Below are positions 10,201-22,114 of a stretch of DNA of 64,000 nt, one piece after another. A program made the translations under genes and the position numbers. The stretch is taken from contig NW_025408685.1 in assembly GCF_020360975.1 (NCBI RefSeq), positions 620,001-684,000 of the forward strand, in the 5' to 3' direction. The notes under the pieces were generated by a model. That model was not told the DNA's origin. It saw nothing but the letters and a program-made list of their open reading frames with translations, and searched no databases. Origin of the DNA: Hirsutella rhossiliensis. Its lineage: Eukaryota > Ascomycota > Sordariomycetes > Hypocreales > Ophiocordycipitaceae. Positions within the stretch are counted from its first letter, which is position 1. Every line of letters begins with the position of its first letter.

Positions 10201-11964
10201 CTAGCCCGGCCGCCTTGACTCTTCAGCATCACCGTCCAGCCAGCGCAACGCCTCCTCAACGGTCCTCTCGCTCAGTACCTCGAGCCTGGCCTGTGCGGCA
10301 GTCATCTCCTCGGGGACCCGGTTGCCCACCAAGTCTCTGTCCCGCACCTTGGACACGAGCATGATGCCGTCTAGAGTTCGGCAGCGCGATAGCTGCACGT
10401 ACAGGCCGTACGGGTCGCACTGCGAGGGCACCACCGTTCCATCCATCTTCGTCGTCCGTGTCCTCGCAGCTCGAGGGCCACGCGCTCCAGCGTTTTGCCC
10501 TGCACCTTGTAGTCCGTGCACGCGAACGCTGCTGCGCACGGCAAACCCTTTCGGCTGACGTCGTTGCGTTGCCACGGCCTTTTTCGCTGGCACTGTATCT
10601 TAACGGTCATGGGTGTCAACAAGATCGTGCCCGGCGGCATCCCGACGAAGTGGAGATATCTCGTCGTCTCCGATTCGAGAATGATCCCCGCCGGCGGCCG
10701 AAGTGGATCGTCATATCGGCCGAGATCCGATGCCCCGGGTACGCCTTGTCGACAATGACCTCCACCGCCGAGTAGCTCGCGCCGTTCACTAGCTTCAGCC
10801 CCTGGTGGGTGTTGTGGTTCACGACGATGGGCATCCCGGCCACGAACATGAAGACGGCCGGCACCGGGATCGCGCTATCGTCGCCCTGGTTGAGTATCAT
10901 GATCGCCTCTTCCTCCGTCGGCAGCTCCTCCTTCCACTTGTGCTCGGAGATGAAAATGCGCATCGTCGACCGCTGCTGGACCCGGAACGCCAGGCTCGCC
11001 TCCATGTTCAGGTTCCACCGATTCCTATTGAGCGGCGTCACCACGGTGATGCCCGTCTCCCAAGGGATCCGCCTTCCCCCGGTAGCACCTTGAGTTGAGG
11101 AGGTTTAGATCCGTCCGATCCTGCACGCCTAGACGGATCCGCTTCAGCAGCCTCTGCAGCTCCGGGTCGCCGGCGGCGCGCATCTGCTCGTCCAGCATGA
11201 CGACCGTCGTGAACCTCTTCCACAGTGCGTGCGCTTTGTCGTGCTGGTGACGCTGCTCGGCCTTGAACGAGTTGTCTACGTCCCACGAGATGGCCGCGCT
11301 AGGCAGGACGATCGACCTCTCTTGGACCGGCCGGAACTGCTGAAAATCTCCGCAGAAGAGGACGATGGGGATCCCCCCGAAATCTTGCCGCGATCCGCGA
11401 AGCCGGCGAAGCCGCTCGTTCACGGCGTGCAGCGTCCGCGCCCCGAGCATGCTCACCTCGTCGATGACGAGCACATCCTTCTCCTGCCAATCCATTCGAG
11501 ACTGGCCGTGGATGAACCGCTCCGCCTGTTTCGGCAGCCGCACCCCGTCAAGGTCTTTGACCATGTTCGCGCCCCGCCCCTTGGTCTTTAGTGAACCCGC
11601 AGGCGGGTGGATCGTGATGCCGTTGATCCGCGCCGCCGCAGTCCCCGACGTCGCCGTGATCAGCAGACGATTCGAAAGGCTCTTTTACTGAACAGCTCGA
11701 CGAGTGCCTCGATGATTCGCGACTTGCCGGTACCGCCCTCGCCACCGACGAACTGGCGCAGCTGGCAGGCATCGCCCCGTCGGTCTGCTGCATCAAATCG
11801 AGCTGCCGGCATATTATCAGAAAAGCGATGGACTGCCTCTTGTTCAGCGTCAGCCGTGTTGCCAACACCTTGCCCGCCGCGAGGAAGGAGGTTGATGGGC
11901 CAAACTGAACGTCCATTCCCGCCCCTGCGTCGATAGCGGTCTCGTCGGAGTCGGCCATCGTCAT
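10201..11964 (-). pseudogene. Helitron-1 PIF1-like helicase region
   Basis: Superfamily 1B helicase motifs on minus: Walker A GGEGGTGKSRIIEAL encoded at about 11710-11750, not in the frame of the surrounding open stretch; Walker B LVIDEVSMLGARTL (11440-11480); motif III-like LFCGDFQQFRPV; C-terminal CTDYKVQGKTLERVALEL (near 10510) and YVQLSRCRTLDGI (near 10390), which matches the last helicase motif. At least three frame changes are needed to read it through. The stop at 10201 is probably the natural end. The linker 11993-12702 has no motif I recognise. Confidence 0.8.
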
Positions 11965-13186
11965 TTCGACCTCGTCCTCCCGAAACCGGTCATCACCCTT
12001 CGCAACGCTGCGCGGCGATCGCTTTCCCAGGCGGCGGGCGTGCTTTGTATCCCTTGATCATCCTCTCCTCTCCTTCGAGGCACTTACCTGCTGCGACTTG
12101 ATAGCCTTGACCTGATCCTGCGGCGGTAGTGCGGCCCCGGAAAATACCCGCCCTGGCATGCTTAACCGCCTCTCTCGTTCGATCAGCGCCGTGGCCTCGA
12201 GCTCGGCCGTCGAGCGCAGCGCCGATTGCTGAAACCGACAGAGCTGCTGTATCATTGCCATGAGCTCCGGCGACTTGGCCGTCACCTGATTCGCTCCCAC
12301 TGCACCTCGGACGACGTCGATGAGCCGCGTTGCGTCTCCGATGCTGTTGGGCTGATATGTCGCTGCAGACTCCGCGCCCGCCTCGCCTGCTCCACCCTCC
12401 TCGACGTGTGCGACCGTCGGGTCGCCATCGCCGGACGAGGCTGCCCATTGCTTGGCGTCGCGTTTTGCGTCTTCGGCGGATCGTCGAAGCAGCTGCACGT
12501 TGTCGACGAGACATGATATTCTCGGGGCCATAGCGTCTCGAGCCCGCGCCCAGATGCTGTTGATCTCACCTGTTCCTTCGCCCAGGAAGGACTCCACGGC
12601 ACGAACAGCGCAAGATGCTGCACGGCTGCCCTTCAGGGGTGGGTTAGCCTCTCCGATAATGCCCGCTGACAGAGCAGTTGCCATACACACCTCCGGTAGC
12701 ACGACTCGTCATCGTAGGTGAAGTCCTTGCTCAGGTAGCCGTCGAGGCAGACGGTAGCGTGCTTGCCCGGCCGCCTGAGCACCTGAACCCAGCGTCGTCC
12801 CGGCGCCCATCCATCCTCGAAAGACATCTCCCCAAGCCGCCCAGCTCTCGTCGTTGCCGATGCGTTTCAGTCTGACGATCGATATGTAGTCATACAGGCA
12901 TAGGCCTTTCAGCAGCTCTCCCGGTGCTGGTACGCCTCGACGTGGGAGATTCTCAGGCCTTCTTCTTCGACGACGACCGACTCATCCAAGGTGTCATCCG
13001 TAGCCGCAGCGCCACTGGCTTCTCGGAGATGCCGCCATCGCCGAAAGACTTCCCAGTACAGCAGAGAACAGTTCAGGTACGCCCACGCGCTGCTGTCGGT
13101 GAACTCGGCCGGATATCCGAGAAGGTGAGCGACGACCTCGACCTGTGATAGCGGACGCTCCGTGAACACGCGGTTCGCCACTCTCA

Positions 13187-14478
13187 TCAGGAACTGTCGC
13201 GTCCTGTTCCCTTGACAGGGTCATCGGTGGCAGCGTCTCCGCCACCGTCCCGCCCTCCGTTGGCCGTGCCATCACCTGTTGAGGCGGCCAGGAGCTCGGC
13301 CGCGGCCGCCACACGCTTCCACACCGGGTCCTCCACCTTGGTCGCGTAGTTCGTGACATAATAGATGAGGGCCATTGTCTTGCGCTGCGTCGCAATGAAG
13401 GAAATATCATGGTTGTGCCGGAGCCCGACAGCAATAGCCTCGTTCCATCGATTGACCATGCTGTGTGTCCTCCGGATCTGCAGCACCCCGTCTGCCGTGA
13501 GGGCGGTCTTGTCGACTAACCTCCATGGCGCCTTGAACCGGCAGAGGTCCCCTTTCCGCCCTCCTTTGCCCAAGGAATACTTCACACAGGTCGGGCTATG
13601 CGTGTGCACCTGCGTCGCGCCGGCACAGAAGTTGGCCTCCTCGATAAACGCGGCCGAGAACTGCGCGGCGTTGTCCAGCAGGGAACCAATACCGCCCGTC
13701 ACAGATCGCTCCGCTTGCACGGCGCAAAAACTTTCCTGGTCCAGATCCTGCCTTGCACGTCAACCCGGCCCCACTTGGCCATCAGAAGAGTACTTCAGGC
13801 TCCCGGTGGCACATCTTAGGTAGGCATTCTTACCTCTGAGAAGACGCTATCGATGTATCGGACGATTCGCTCGCGATACGCCGCCTGATCCTCCCCGTGG
13901 ATGTCGGCAAGCATCGAGCTGAGATGCGCGTTCCCGTGCAGCCAGAGCAAGCCGTGAACATGAAGCGCCCTCGTTCGTTCGTCTCCACGGCGCCATAGTA
14001 CTTGCCGATGCGCCCGAATACCGACTCTTCACCGACCTTCACGTAATGATCGAAGAACAGCTTCATCTCGCGGTGGAAGAACACGGCCGAGCTCATGGGA
14101 TCCGATATCGCCAGCCGTGCCCGCTTATACGCATCCCCAAGGCCTTCTAAGAACTCCTCGGCCGCGTCGGGATCGCGTGTGCGGTATGCCGCCAGTCGCA
14201 GCTTCACCGGGTTCGTAATGTCGTTCGGGTTGATGGTGAACCAGATGGCCGGCACGCCATATCCGACGATGAGCGACTGGATTTTCCGCCGCATATTGAG
14301 ACGGACCTCTCGACATGGGCTGCCGGTGGCCGTAAAGCGAGAGGCTCCTGAGAAGCTCCTTCACGTCACCATCGGTCGTCTTACCCGAGCTCTCCAACTC
14401 GACCCTCGCCGCCGCTAGCCTTTCTGTGGTCATCGAACGCACGATGCGCTCTACCTTGCGGAAGTTCTTCCCCCACAC
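13187..14478 (-). pseudogene. Helitron-1 Rep (HUH nuclease) region
   Basis: Helitron-like N domain: FTINPNDITNPVKLRLAA, then FFHREMKLFFDHYVK and GKYYGAVETNERGR. The HUH motif is present as LHVHGLLWLHGN (codons within 13930-13965), but one base out of frame with the sequence before it, so a single-base loss just before 13965 separates the two. Downstream (13720-13187) comes QVHTHSPTCVKYSLGK and the two-tyrosine motif YYVTNYATK near 13345-13365. In the family HUH binds the metal and the tyrosines cut the strand; all these residues are still encoded. Confidence 0.78.
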
Positions 14479-14603
14479 TCAACATGCTGACCCGGCGGTT
14501 CCTCGACCGCACCCCATGTTGAAGACGAGAAATGCGAAGATGTGGTGCAGTGCAAATCGACCACCATGGCGCCGGAGCACGATCTCGGCCCACGCCTGAA
14601 GGT

Positions 14604-16732
14604 TCAAGCTTCGAGACGATACGGGTCTCCGCGGCCGCCTCTGCCTCGACAGCCCTGCCTCGCAAGTTGGCCGTGACCTTCCCGCGTCGACCATGGTCTC
14701 TTCAACCAGCCTTGGTCCCCAACGCCAAATGGGAACAGGGTCGGGAACGTCCTGGCAAAGAAGGACGCCTCAAAGGAATCGGTAAACTCATCCCCGCGAA
14801 ACCCGGATGTATGGCTCACAACCACCGTCGCCACGCCCCCGAACCCCCCCGGCTAGGGACCCGACCCACGCTCTCGGGCCCGCACGGCCGTCGTCGGCAC
14901 CTTCACCAACAGCGTCACAGGCAAACTGCAGCTTCTCCACGTCCGCGACGTCTGGCGGTCCGTCGAGCGCGAACATGCCAGAAGACGTCACCTCGTTGAT
15001 CGCTGGAACGTTCTGGTCGGGGCAGGCGTCACTTCCATCGCGAACCGCGCCTTCTCCGTTGGGCCCGTGACCTTCACCCTGGCCGCCGGCTTCTTGTCCT
15101 TGGTTGAGCAGGGCGAAGAGCTCCTCGATCTCCACCGGCCCTCCTCGTCCACGGCGCGTTCCGTGGGCGGCACAACGTGCGCCGTCCGCGCTTTCTCCCC
15201 CCAGACGGCTCGTTCCGCTCCATACGATCGCACACCGACGACGGTACCCCGTGTATCGAGTCTCCCCAGCTCTCCATCTCCGCCGCGTCGATCTCGATCT
15301 CGGCGTAGTGGGGGTTGTTCCGCTTCAGCCAGACAAGGGCCCTCTCGACCACCCGCCGCCTCACCGACAAGAGACTCGACAGGTCACTCGGTGCCGGCTT
15401 CTCCGCGCCCTGCCACGAGATGTGGATCTCGTCCAGTGCTTGCAAAAGGGTGCGGGAGCACTTTGGTGGCCAGCTCCTGCACATTGTTCGGAAACACTGT
15501 GATGTGCCCCTGACATGCCTCGGATACTTCACGCTCTGCCTCTGCCCGCCCGGAATGCTATATCTCGTGACAAACCCGTAACATGAGTTCAGCGAGATGA
15601 GCTTCTCTTCGACCGGCGTCAGTCCCTTGAGCTCATCGGGGAACATGTGCTCGCAGCCAAGGCGACTGTGAAGGTGGATCGCCGGCGACAGGCTCCTGCG
15701 CGCCAGGCATCGGCCACACTCGGCGCACACCGACACGGACTCGCCCTCAGGAAAGCAACTCCGGCATGAAAATGGTGAGCGGCCGCCCTTTGGTACGCAA
15801 CTTGACAGCCAATGATCCCATGTAATCTCCCTCAACTCTCCTCTCGTACACTTGCGGTAGCACACCATGCAGGTCCGTATCGGCAACGTGCTCGCATCGT
15901 GGAACGCCTGATAGAAGTCTCGCACCGTCGACACCTTCCTCTCGAGCGGTATTGGCGTGCACCACGTCTGATCGTTAGACAATCTCTCCTTCAAGGCAAA
16001 GTCTTCCTCCAAAAAGCGCAGCACACTCGCCAGGTCTTCGGCCTGCAGCTCCCGTCTCCTATGCCTTCCGATTCCACTTCGGACCTGTTTTATCGGGCGC
16101 CCATCCCGGCTAGGAAGACGGGCTCTCTCCCGCCTCCGGGACTGCCTCTGTCCGCGCAGCGAGCCGTCCGCTGCCTCTGCTGCGCCATCGTCCACACCCA
16201 CCTGTGCCCTTGGCCGCCGAACCGGTCCCCGACGGAGCTTGGGCAAACCCCATGCAATCGATGCTGCAAATTGCGCCGTTCGTCTTAGGTCTTGGAAAGT
16301 CGTATCCTTGGGCTGGATAGGTCGGAGCGTCGGTCCCTTTTTCGAACGAACACCCGGGACACCGCCGGTCGCCGCCTTATCTCCCTGCCCGTCACCTTCA
16401 GGACCCCTCTCCTGGGGCAAAAACGGCCGATGAAGGGGCGGACTGTCAGAGCCCACTGCCCCCTGGTCTCCACGTTCTGTAGGCAACACGAACCTCGGAA
16501 GCGGACTCGGTGACTGACGTTGCGCGGAATTTCCGCTGCTGACCAAATTACGGGACTTCCGTGCTCTGCTTGACCGCAAACCGCCTCGCGGCGGTCTTCT
16601 CGGCAGTGACTTTGCGATCGCCTCTGCATGCTTTCTCCATGCGGTTTCTTCGACCGCAGACTGCTTAGGCTGAATCAGCCGGAACGTTAATGCTTCATTC
16701 GCCACTGATCTGTATCTCCCGAACCGCCCCAA
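14604..16732 (-). pseudogene. Helitron-1 N-terminal region (DUF6570-like)
   Basis: A 552-codon open stretch (16732-15074) starts with a low-complexity basic segment, then two Cys clusters (CMVCYRKC; CRSCFPEGESVSVCAECGRC) and a run typical of the N-terminal domain of fungal Helitron proteins: LTPVEEKLISLNSCYGFVTR, KYPRHVRG. After KYPRHVRG the frame is lost for about 25 codons and returns at LLQALDEIHISWQG, which implies two compensating shifts near 15450-15520. On the same strand 14834-14604 continues the protein with TFPTLFPFGVGD, a signature just upstream of the Rep region in this family. Confidence 0.72.
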
Positions 16733-17339
16733 CCTTGTCTCCCGTGCTCCGTGCCCTTCTCGGGAGTTGCCCCTGTATCATCTCCGCACCCCGAAACAGG
16801 CACTCCCCCGTTCCTACCCTCTTCTCCATCCTCGACTGACAACGAACAGGCTCCACGGTGAGCGGCCGCCTCGCCTAGCTTCCCTGCAGGACTGTCCGCC
16901 ATGCTACTGCCTCCTCGACGTCGACTAGCGTGGATTGGCAACAGGCTAGAAAGTTTTGGCTCCGGAGCACTTCCACTTGGATAATCTCGCTTCTTGGCGT
17001 ACACTATTTCTTTCCGAGTGGGAAGCTTCCTAACGATCACTACTCTCATGGCCGTGGCATTTCTTCCCTTATAATGCTTGCCTATGGTACCGAAGCGATG
17101 CAATACTACTACCCCTTTGTAATCCCCCATTTACCCTCCCTATGTGCGTCCACCGTCCCGACCCTCGGCTGGTCTCCACGTGCGACCTGCTACCCCAGCT
17201 TTGCCAAAGGCGGCCTTCCATCGCCGTGCTCTCTTTGCGCACTCCAGCGAATCCTGGCTACTGCCGACCTCCGGCACATGGGGTGGCCGCGCCAACCGCC
17301 CGCCGCACACTTCCAACCATACTCTCCGGCCCTTCCAAC

Positions 17340-17560
17340 GCCGTCCCACCCACCTTGCGCATCAGTTGCTCCATCAATATCTGCCACTCCACCTCGTCGA
17401 GCAACAGCCAAAAGGCTGCCGGCGATAACATGTCCACGGTGTCCCTCGTGCAACCGGACTACCCGGCTAGGTTTGCTCCCTCGCCACCACCAACGTCGCA
17501 TCAACGGCCTTCATGCTAAAGCGACAGCCAGGATCCCCCTGCCTGTCCTCTTGTAGTCGC
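17340..17560 (+). pseudogene. Partial, decayed copy of the start of the 18201 gene
   Basis: Read in mixed frames it gives NSQKAAGDNMSTVSLVQPDY, then PARFAP..., INGLHAKATARI, which parallels DSQKNAGADMSMMAFVQPGC, PARFAY, VKGLNAETLARV in the gene at 18201. The matching nucleotides run from about 17395 to 17575, against 18225-18420. It contains stops and shifts, so it is a relic. The two copies are direct repeats about 0.85 kb apart. Confidence 0.65.
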
Positions 17561-18200
17561 TAGCCACCGGAGTCTCGACTTGCAAACCCTCTTGAGAGTT
17601 CTCGTGACCAACTCGCATCCTCCTCCTCAGGTCGTCCCCTATATCCGACTTCACCGTGTCCCAATAGTGGACTCGACACGGTCGGCACCCGCCTCGCTCA
17701 GCCGCACGCAATGCCCATCCAACTACCGACGACCGTCAAAAAGGGACCCCTGCAATACTACCATAACCTCTTTCTTTCCTTCACTCTCATTCGTTATTGT
17801 CGCCTTTGCTATCTACTCCATGCAACGATGACACCGAAGGGTACTGCTGGACTTTCTTTCTCCGCAGACTTACCCACACTAACCTTACTGTTCGCCGACC
17901 TCCAACTTCTCGCGACATAGCCATCACCCCTACTCAACTTCCAACCCCCGGCTCCCTACTTCACTCACGACCATAGAACCAGATGGTCGAGACTGTTCAA
18001 GAACCTCGCCAGCTCATTCCCGCATACCCCCGCTTCTGATCTATCACCTAGGTAGCATTCTCTGACTCTTAAGTCTCCCGACCCTAGCCGCGAGCCCTCT
18101 TTCGAGCAGCAAGAAAACCTGCTTTATAGGATGCCCACCTCCACTCTGCGTAACCCCTCATTTACACTTCCACGGTGACTACATCTGCCATGTTCTCACG

Positions 18201-19627
18201 ATGTCGGCCTCCCAGCTCAACGTCGATACCTCGTCCTCCCCGCGGCAACCTCTTGACAGCCAGAAAAATGCTGGCGCCGACATGTCCATGATGGCCTTTG
18301 TCCAGCCCGGCTGCCCGGCTAGGTTCGCCTACCAGAATGAGCATCGTGTCAAAGGGCTCAACGCAGAAACCCTAGCGAGGGTCTTCCTTCCCACGCCCTC
18401 ATGGCTGTCGACTCCGGAGTATGCAGCAATCCGGTCAGATACTGGCAATCCATCGACCTGCATCTTCTTCAGCCTTAATATTTCCATATACAACCAACAG
18501 ATAATCTCCTCGGAATGGACCGAGCAATGGTTCTTCATGGTCGGCCGTGTTCATCCCTTTGCCCTGACGTGGGAAATCGAGCGACGTGATGGCTTGGAGT
18601 CGGACGATGATAACATCACAGAATACACCGTCCCCGCGCTTATAGTCCGCGATCACAGCTACCAACCGTGAGTCTATGCTCCAAATCTCTCTGTCGCCAC
18701 TGCCCTCCCTGACGATATCCATAGAATTGTCACTCGCACCTCAGCTCGGTGGATACTTTCCCAACGATACAACCCATTGTCTCCTTCACGGGACCTGTCA
18801 TCGGCTCCGGCCGCGACCTCCTGCATGGAAACTCGGCTGCGGCCCTTGACGACACCCAGCTGAGCTGCTGCGGCTTTGTCCAGCTCTCCACCTTTATTTG
18901 TCCTGGGATTCCCGGCAAAACCCCTTCAAGGGCTTTCACCCTTCCAAGTTTTCGTCATCTTCCCCATTCACGCTAATCCTTGGACCTCCTATGCAAGAAG
19001 ATGACCGAGAGGCGCGACAGCCAGTTCCAGTCGAACGCTCTCTTCACCTGTACGGGCAAAATCGCCGGCTTACTGGATCACCAGATCATGAAACATGCCC
19101 CGGCTTTCGACCAAGACTATATCTTCATCGTCGTCCCCGACACGTGGACTTTCCACGACAAGGCCATGTCCGACCAGGCTTCTGCAACACAACTACTGCC
19201 GACGACACCCAAGAGCGCGGTCGGCAATCCCTCGGACTATAGCGTTGCGTTGGCCAGGTTTACCTCTACGAAGAAACCCAAGGCCGCCCAAAGCCCCGCC
19301 TCCCCCACGCCGCATGCTTCTGGCCCAGTCGATCCCCTTATGCTGGCATCAAGTCGGTCAATGCCCGATCCCTACCAAACCCCAACCAAGAGACCGCGAC
19401 TTTCTCCCGAAACTTCCACCATAATCACCGACTGTGACGGTCAAGACTCCCCCAAATCCGATACCTCCTCCTTTCTGTCCCCGGAAGACCCGCAGAGTCA
19501 GAAACGGACACCGAACAGGTCAATCACCAAGACACATCCGCCTCTGGCTCTATCAGACCTCCCGCGTCGATATCTTCCCGACCACTGCGCGCCCGACGTC
19601 CGCCCAAGAATATTCTCTAAACTTTAA
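18201..19627 (+). CDS. Putative OB-fold-like protein between the two Helitrons
   Basis: Not firmly recognised. First open stretch 18201-18671 (ATG MSASQLNVDTSSSP) carries WFFMVGRVHPFALTWEIERR and a tail ending DHSYQP. The middle (18749-18976) has PIVSFTGPVIGSGRDLLHG and QLSCCGFVQLSTFICPG. The last stretch 18980-19627 has LFTCTGKIAGLLDHQIM, DYIFIVVPDTWTFHDK and a Ser/Pro/Thr-rich basic tail (TKRPRLSPE). The repeated 'short strand, G, hydrophobic' pattern (FFMVGRV, SFTGPVIG, FTCTGKIAGLL) looks like OB-fold single-strand DNA or nucleotide-binding strands; this is inference from pattern only. Frame changes near 18670 and 18970 could be introns or decay. Lying between two divergent Helitrons it may be an accessory gene of one of them. 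Confidence 0.4.
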
Positions 19628-20712
19628 AGCATCAAACGAAACAATACAACATGACAACATGTCTCATCATCCTCAAAATCAACTGCCAAAGGCTCGAATA
19701 GCACATTCTCTTCTCTTCTTGTTCTCCTTTTCATGAAGACGATCAAGTCAAAACTTCCCCAATATACTCCTTATTCTGTTTATACCTACGACTTATACCG
19801 GTAGCACATGTAAATTTTCCGAGCCTTCCACTCGCCCAGACATGCATTACCCACTCACATCTCTCTTCAACCCTGCCGTCTCTCCACGCCCTTTGAGTTT
19901 GCGCCTTTTAAACAAATTTTCCTCCAGCGGCCTAGCCTGCCTCCCCGACGCTCTGTCTCGGTTTCACTCACGATAATGCTCTACGTCTCTCGCCGTGTCT
20001 CGTATCTCGACCTCACTCTTCTTCCTGTCTCCTATCTACTGTCGCCAACTCTCTCCTGTGGCCAACTCTTCTCCGGTTCTCTTGTCGCCAAATTTCGTTC
20101 CGAAAGGCTTCTTTGCGCGAGCCGCGGCTGGCGAGCCTTCCTCTCGTACTCAGTCAGAAAGCAAGGCATAAAACCTCCTCTGATTGGCTAATTGGCCTGG
20201 CCCGTGCTCAACTCGTGCGCGGATTGGTCGACTGATAACGTCACCAAAGGAAGGCCCGCAAAAACTACCCCTGAGCGTTGACTAGGAAACTAGCTTGCTT
20301 GGCAAAGTCTTCAGGAGTTTTCAGTTCTTCCTTTCTTCCATGCGGTCAATTTGTTGCGTTGCTATGCACGATTTTGACTGAATAGCCCCCGTGCCCCATA
20401 CTCCTTACACTAAACTACATGGCGGCTGCTCCCCTTTTCTGTCGAACCTGTCAAACCACATCAGTTTGTTAACGGTATCTAGGCTCACACATGACCTCCG
20501 GCTGCCGGCCTACCTCTCAAGATTCCCTGGCTACCCTGTCTCCGGAAGCAGTGCAGTTTCCTCCTGATCATTCAGACCTGATCTAATTACCTGAAAGACA
20601 GCCTCCCCATCGAGATCTATCACGGTATTACACGTAGGACGTCGCAGAGCCTCCCTGCCCGAGCGAAATCGAGCAGTCTAGGTGTTTATGGTGTGGATAC
20701 ATATACAGCCAG
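19628..20712. other. Non-coding gap before Helitron-2
   Basis: No supported gene. Pyrimidine-rich runs and short ORFs only. The 5' end of Helitron-2, and possibly of Helitron-1 in the other direction, should lie somewhere between 17.1 and 20.7 kb; I see no pair of matching TC-type starts that would fix either. Confidence 0.4.
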
Positions 20713-22110
20713 ATGGAGGACGATATACCCCAGGCGGTTCGGAACTGCCATACCTGCAAGCAATACCTGCCCGAAGTCGAATTTCGAAGCGTCAAGGACC
20801 CTACGAAGTTTACAAGAGACTGTGCTAGCTGTAAGGCACGCCGAAAGGAACGGGTAACCGAATCTCGAGCCGCCGTTGCCGCAATGCGGAATATCGCCTT
20901 GAGGCTATCGCCACGCAGAACCAGGAAGAGGACGGATTCGCTAGCTAACCTGACGCCTCCAAAGCGGACTGCGCCAACGCCTGCGTCTGTGAACGGCCCA
21001 CAACCTCATGTCATGCCTGCTTTATTCCGTGGCCAGGCGCCTGCACTGGGACTGCCTATACCTCCGCTGGGGCCATCTACCCTAAGTGCTGTTGGGGGAC
21101 CTTCCCCTATCCCTCCTACCCATGTCCTGCCAACAGTAGTTCTGGGCACGCCGATTCAAGACACTGCTTCTACGGCACCTGTTGTGCAAGGCACCCTGTA
21201 CCACAGGAATCGCTTCCTACCACTCCTTCATTATTGCCACAGTGTCATCGCCGCGGCCGTTATACTCGTCAAGGCACACAGCCTCAAGCGCGACAGTTTG
21301 GTCAGAGTATTGATCCGCCTTTTACAGGTGACCTTAACTTGCCTGCCCTTAGTGAGGAAGATCAAGCTCTTGTGAGGAGTTCTATACTGCGCTGAATGAC
21401 GACAAGATGCATAGTTGCATTCGTTGCCAGGAGCGTTGGTTCGATATGAAGCGAAATAGCTTGAAAATCTGCAGCCGCTGCATTGGTCGAGACAGGAAGA
21501 AAACCCCTCACGAGCCCTACTTCTTTAGCGCTGCGAACAACCTTGACTTCGGGAAGTCCCCGGCAATCTACCTGATCTAACAATGGTCGAGGAGATGCTC
21601 ATTGCTAGGGTTCACGTACACGTGAAGGTCCTGCAGGTACGTGGCGCTCAATATAAATATCGCGGTCACGTTGTCCACTTCCTTCGCAATGTTGGCAGGC
21701 TATTTGAAGAGCTCCCAGTCCTACCTGAAGAGCTAGATATCGTCCTCCTGCGGCCTACTAATATGGAGGGCGACCCTCGCTTCCGGCAACAGTTTGCTCG
21801 CGATTTCCGGGTACGCCGCCCATGCCTGTTGGCCTGGCTGCATTACCTACAACGCCACCACCCGGGCTATCGCGATATCGCCGTGAGTCAGGATCGCCTG
21901 CACCGGCTTCCTCTTGATGGCAACATAGTTGCTTCCATTGCCAGCCAAGTGGCTGACATGCCTGACGGCGAGGTCCCCCAAGGGCCCGTTGAGGAGGCTG
22001 TGGAAGAGGATCCTAGCGACGCCGACGCATCAGCGATCCCGAATTTGCAAGTTTCCGATACCGAATTGAACGCTCTGCAGTCCCGATTTCTTGATGGTGC
22101 CCTAACCTGA
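20713..22110 (+). pseudogene. Helitron-2 N-terminal region
   Basis: Starts MEDDIPQAVRNCHTCKQYLP with a CxxC...CxxC cluster (CHTCKQYL, CASCKARRKE) like a short zinc-binding motif, then a Pro-rich linker. After a frame change near 21375 a second cluster CIRCQERWFDMKRNSLKICSRC follows, and 21583-22110 carries the DUF6570-like part (YRGHVVHFLRNVGRLFEELP, LLRPTNMEGDPRF, VRRPCLLAWLHYLQRHHPGY). In Helitron proteins this part precedes the Rep nuclease. An intron rather than a lesion at 21375-21580 cannot be excluded. Confidence 0.75.
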
Positions 22111-22114
22111 GCGC

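Larger units (their letters stand above)
10201..16732 (-). mobile_element. Helitron-1, degenerate rolling-circle transposon (minus)
   Basis: The successive minus-strand segments spell out the order of a fungal RepHel protein: N-terminal Cys-rich/DUF6570-like part (16732-15074), Helitron-like N region and HUH Rep nuclease (about 14478-13187), linker (12702-11993), PIF1-type helicase (about 11964-10201). Each part is in a different frame, so the gene is broken at many points. The 5' end is not located; an open stretch on minus extends to 17130. Confidence 0.85.

Noticed and set aside
16930..17556. 208-codon plus-strand ORF over the Helitron-1 upstream region
   Set aside because: Starts without ATG, Pro/Ser/Arg-rich composition, overlaps the duplicated gene piece in the wrong frame for most of its length.
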